DNA from: Clostridiales bacterium
GTDB taxonomy: Bacteria; Bacillota; Clostridia; Lachnospirales; WQUN01
Assembly: GCA_031269415.1 (NCBI GenBank)
Contig: JAISZF010000209.1
Coordinates: 1-7,918 of the forward strand
Reading direction: 5' to 3'
DNA length: 7,918 nt
The first letter of the stretch is position 1; each line of letters begins with the position of its first letter. Made by a program: the position numbers and the translations under genes. Positions 5,535 to 7,918 of this stretch are shown one piece after another. Below the pieces are notes generated by a model. That model did not search any database, was not told the DNA's origin, and saw only the letters and a list, made by a program, of their open reading frames with translations.

Positions 5535-7712
5535 CTATTCGAATAGTGTTTTTACTTTTGGAACCACGTAGTGGCTGCCGCCGCGATTCTTGACGTCCTC
5601 GACCATTGTTGCGACAAGGAGAGGAGTCGGCGCATTTTCATCAGCCGTAAATTCTACAAACCAGCCGAGTTCCGTGCCGGTTTCGTCATCCTGCGAGAGT
5701 TTGATTTCCGCTGTTCCCGTTTTCGCGGCAAGCGTGACGCCGGGAACGCGCGCCTCCTTCGCCGTACCCCGCTCGACAACCTGTATAAGGCTGTTTCTCA
5801 TAATCGACGCGGTTTCGGGCGTGAAGGCGTTATCTATCCAAACTTCCGGCTGAGAGCCGCTGATAAGCTGAGGTCGAAGGATATCCCCGCCGTTTAAGAA
5901 AGAGGCATATATCGCGGCGAGGTGGATGGGATTCGTCAGAATCTGCCCCTGTCCGAATCCGCTGTCAGCAAGCTGAATTTCCGAACTGAAATCCTCCGTG
6001 GAGGAAACAATAGAAGAATATAGTGCGTACTCGAATGGAATCTTCTCCTCGAAGCCGACGCGCTTTAACTCCGCAGCGAAGGTGTCCCCACCGATTTTGA
6101 GGGCGGCTTTTCCAAAGAAAATATTGTCGGAATATACCAGCGCGTTTTCAATATTGGCGGGTTCGTTGTATTCCGTCAGCGTCGTGATGGAATAGCCGCC
6201 CCAGCTTCCATCTTTCTGCCAACGCTTCCCGCTATGCCCGAAATCGTCCGTGGGCGCGATAACGCCGGTATTCAGCCCGATGGCAGCCGTTATCGCCTTC
6301 ATAGTGGAACCGGGGCATTGCGCCGCTTTGAAGCGGTTGTACATCGGTTTATTTTCATCCTCGTTTAGCGCTGTCCACTTGCTTGATGGCATACCGAGGA
6401 CAAAATCGTTCGCGTCGTAGGTAGGCGTACTCACAAGGGCAAGCACCTCGCCTGTTTTGGGATTCATCGCTACCGAGCAGCTTTTATCGGTGGAAAACAA
6501 GTCGTAAAGCTGACTCTGTATCTGCGCGTCAATGGTCAATTTAATGTCTTTACCGTCGGTCTTATCTTTTTTCGCTAAACTCACTTTCGCGCTGCCTTTG
6601 CTGTCAACAATGATTATTTCGTATCCGTCAACGGCGCGGAGTTCGTTTTCATAGATTCTTTCCAGACCCGCCTTGCCGAGGATACTGTTCATATGGTAAC
6701 CCTGCTCCCGCAGAACCTCCAATTCTTCCGCGTTAATGCCCTGTATATAGCCGACCAAATGCGACGCTTTTTCGCCCAAAGAGTAATATCGCACGGTCGT
6801 ATCGGATATCATGATGCCCTTGACGGTCAGAATTTCTTCCTTTAGCTCTTTCGCATCCTTGGAAACGATTCTTAGCTGAACGAAAGTGTCGTCCTTGACG
6901 TAAGAGGCGTTCAGTTTTTTGATAACGCTCTCCGGCGTCATTTCCAATAGCTCGGCTACTTTGGCGATATCCTCCGCGTTATAGATGACGGTCGGTGTGC
7001 TTTCAGGGGTATCAGTATCTTTTGTATCCGCGTTATCACTTTCGCCTGTGGACTCCGGTTCGACCGGGGGATTGGTTTCCGCGCTGTCCGGAAGCGCGGT
7101 TTCTTCCTTACGCATTTTTCCGGGTACAAGGCCGATGGCGGAGGCGGTGCCGGGACCCGCCAGCATCTCACCGTTCCGGTCATAAATGCAGCCGCGAGTT
7201 GCCGACAGCGTTTTGACCCGCACCCTGTCGTCAGGATTGAGGTTTGGGAATATTGTGTGTGTAGTCCATTGCATGCGGTATTCCTTGTTCTCATTTTGCG
7301 TAAAGACCGCTTGATTGGTATAGGAAATTTCCCCTGCCAGCGTGTCCATCCGCAAGGAATAGTCAACTATTTTCCGTGTGGCGTCTGATTCGGCGTCGTC
7401 TCTTACCTGTGTGATTGTGACCTTGATATTTTTCGCCTCAATCCCGCCGTAGATGCTTTTGTTCTTGGTAATGAAATCCTCCGCCCTGATATACTCTCTG
7501 TCTTGCTCGGTCAGCATTTCGTACATATCCTCGTATTGGCCGTCAGCGATATAAGAGAAATACTGTTGCAGCAACTCGTCAGGCTCGGACACCTTATTGG
7601 ACGAGGGATCCAAGATGTTATCCAATAACGAAGGCTGCGTAAGAGCCACAACCACGGCGATTGCCGATACTCCCAATATAGCGCAGAGCGTTATGATGAT
7701 TTTTTTACGCAC
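5535..7712 (-). CDS. Class B penicillin-binding protein, MecA/PBP2a-like D,D-transpeptidase
   Basis: A 725-residue enzyme that would cross-link peptidoglycan outside the membrane. Residues 4-25 form a single N-terminal membrane anchor. Residues about 42-155 resemble the MecA N-terminal NTF2-like region (ELLQQYFSYIADGQYEDMYE). The dimerisation/pedestal region begins near 165 (TRGCIYDRNGEMLAG, then IGLVPGKM). The transpeptidase domain is about 385-725 with all three motifs: S469-T-M-K472, S528-D-N530 and K664-T-G666. An unusual acidic, Pro/Ser/Thr-rich insert lies at about 200-240. The start is GTG (7710-7712), favoured by AAGGAGG 7 nt upstream; the nearby ATG at 7717-7719 is out of frame and stops after four codons. 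Promoter and operator-like dyads lie directly upstream. MecA-type PBPs include low-affinity, resistance-related enzymes, but many Clostridia carry similar housekeeping PBPs, so drug resistance cannot be concluded from sequence. Confidence 0.95.
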   Translation of the reverse strand: MRKKIIITLCAILGVSAIAVVVALTQPSLLDNILDPSSNKVSEPDELLQQYFSYIADGQYEDMYEMLTEQDREYIRAEDFITKNKSIYGGIEAKNIKVTITQVRDDAESDATRKIVDYSLRMDTLAGEISYTNQAVFTQNENKEYRMQWTTHTIFPNLNPDDRVRVKTLSATRGCIYDRNGEMLAGPGTASAIGLVPGKMRKEETALPDSAETNPPVEPESTGESDNADTKDTDTPESTPTVIYNAEDIAKVAELLEMTPESVIKKLNASYVKDDTFVQLRIVSKDAKELKEEILTVKGIMISDTTVRYYSLGEKASHLVGYIQGINAEELEVLREQGYHMNSILGKAGLERIYENELRAVDGYEIIIVDSKGSAKVSLAKKDKTDGKDIKLTIDAQIQSQLYDLFSTDKSCSVAMNPKTGEVLALVSTPTYDANDFVLGMPSSKWTALNEDENKPMYNRFKAAQCPGSTMKAITAAIGLNTGVIAPTDDFGHSGKRWQKDGSWGGYSITTLTEYNEPANIENALVYSDNIFFGKAALKIGGDTFAAELKRVGFEEKIPFEYALYSSIVSSTEDFSSEIQLADSGFGQGQILTNPIHLAAIYASFLNGGDILRPQLISGSQPEVWIDNAFTPETASIMRNSLIQVVERGTAKEARVPGVTLAAKTGTAEIKLSQDDETGTELGWFVEFTADENAPTPLLVATMVEDVKNRGGSHYVVPKVKTLFE

Positions 7713-7731
7713 GAGACATCCTCCTTATTTC

Positions 7732-7765
7732 TTACAAACGTAATAATTATATATTACACCCGTAA
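7732..7765. promoter_or_regulatory. Pair of BlaI/MecI-like operator dyads
   Basis: Two 12-bp dyads of the form TTAC-N4-GTAA occur at 7732-7743 and 7754-7765, spaced 22 bp centre to centre, about two helical turns on the same DNA face. The upstream one overlaps the -10 box and the downstream one covers the likely start of transcription, an ideal place for repression. BlaI/MecI/CopY-family repressors bind TACA/TGTA-type dyads at beta-lactamase and mecA promoters, so a BlaI-like repressor acting here is plausible. No repressor gene is visible in the window, so regulator identity is inferred. Confidence 0.68.
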
Positions 7766-7779
7766 GACTTAAAAGTCAA
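7751..7779 (-). promoter_or_regulatory. Sigma-A type promoter of the PBP-lipoprotein operon
   Basis: On the minus strand a -35 TTGACT (7779-7774) and a -10 TAATAT (7756-7751) are separated by exactly 17 bp, near consensus. Transcription should begin around 7743-7745, leaving a leader of about 30 nt before the GTG start. Confidence 0.85.
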
Positions 7780-7800
7780 GCCTTTTGCTGAGAATAAAAA

Positions 7801-7825
7801 AACGGCGGCTTTGAAAACCGTCGTT
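7801..7825. terminator. Rho-independent terminator, possibly bidirectional
   Basis: An 8-bp stem, AACGGCGG (7801-7808) with CCGTCGTT (7818-7825), includes one G.T wobble and a 9-nt loop. It is flanked by A-rich sequence on the left and T-rich sequence on the right. On the minus strand the stem is followed by seven Ts, which would end transcription from the gene upstream and insulate the PBP promoter; the plus strand also has a T5 tract. Confidence 0.75.
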
Positions 7826-7872
7826 TTTCGTTCTTACATAAGTGGCGGTGTATGTGGGCGCCGAAGTATGGC

Positions 7873-7918
7873 TTAATAGATTCCCTTATCCTTCAAAAAG
7901 GTCAGCGGGATTTGCACG
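7873..7918 (-). CDS. Possible C-terminal end of an upstream gene
   Basis: From the right edge a minus-strand frame encodes VQIPLTFLKDKGIY and stops at TAA (7873-7875), about 48 bp before the terminator hairpin. That spacing and the protein-like composition suggest the end of a gene whose body lies outside the window. Only 14 residues are visible and no family can be recognised. Another frame also reads a few residues before stopping, so this is a weak call. Confidence 0.35.
   Translation of the reverse strand, partial: VQIPLTFLKDKGIY

Noticed and set aside
1..7918. CRISPR arrays, tRNA or rRNA genes
   Set aside because: No regularly spaced direct repeats with spacers and no cloverleaf or rRNA-like sequence were seen on either strand.

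Overview
The window looks like low-to-mid GC Firmicutes (Clostridia-type) DNA. The ribosome binding sites are strong AAGGAGG types, the tail genes resemble those of Gram-positive siphophages, and there are lipoproteins with lipobox cysteines and a MecA-like penicillin-binding protein. This taxonomic call is inferred from gene content only. Every supported gene lies on the minus strand, so the window reads from right (7918) to left (1).

Right part (about 3000-7918): a likely three-gene operon. A sigma-A type promoter (TTGACT, 17 bp, TAATAT) is overlapped and followed by two TTAC-N4-GTAA dyads that resemble BlaI/MecI-family operators. It drives a class B penicillin-binding protein with an N-terminal MecA-like (NTF2-fold) region and an intact SxxK/SxN/KTG active site. 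Two paralogous lipoproteins follow closely. The first is long and carries an InlB B-like repeat; the second ends by running out of frame into phage DNA. A terminator hairpin and perhaps the last codons of an unidentified gene lie upstream of the promoter.

Left part (1-about 3000): a slice of a siphophage tail module, in order: the last codons of an HK97 gp10-like gene, a tail terminator-like gene, the major tail protein, the G and G-T tail assembly chaperones, and the start of the tape measure gene. The gp10-like gene is cut off where the second lipoprotein gene runs into it. The major tail protein is out of frame at a run of five Gs, and its missing C-terminus is still readable in another frame. 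The G/G-T pair has a textbook -1 frameshift signal: an A_AAA_AAC slippery site, a 6-nt spacer and a 14-bp stem.

The most unusual structure is at 1928-2637. A 508-bp piece encoding only the C-terminal catalytic half of a tyrosine recombinase lies between perfect 86-bp inverted repeats. The right arm contains the last codons of the tail terminator gene. Beyond the left arm is a second, diverged version of the same protein C-terminus, placed exactly where the native end of that gene would be, just before the major tail gene. The repeat ends and the adjoining DNA carry repeated TTATTCCG half-sites; three of them alternate in orientation at 13-bp steps. The simplest reading is a decayed recombinase element that entered the 3' end of a phage tail gene and supplied a replacement end. 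Together with the frame break and the cut gp10-like gene, this suggests a degraded or remodelled prophage tail module next to a beta-lactam-responsive cell-wall operon.
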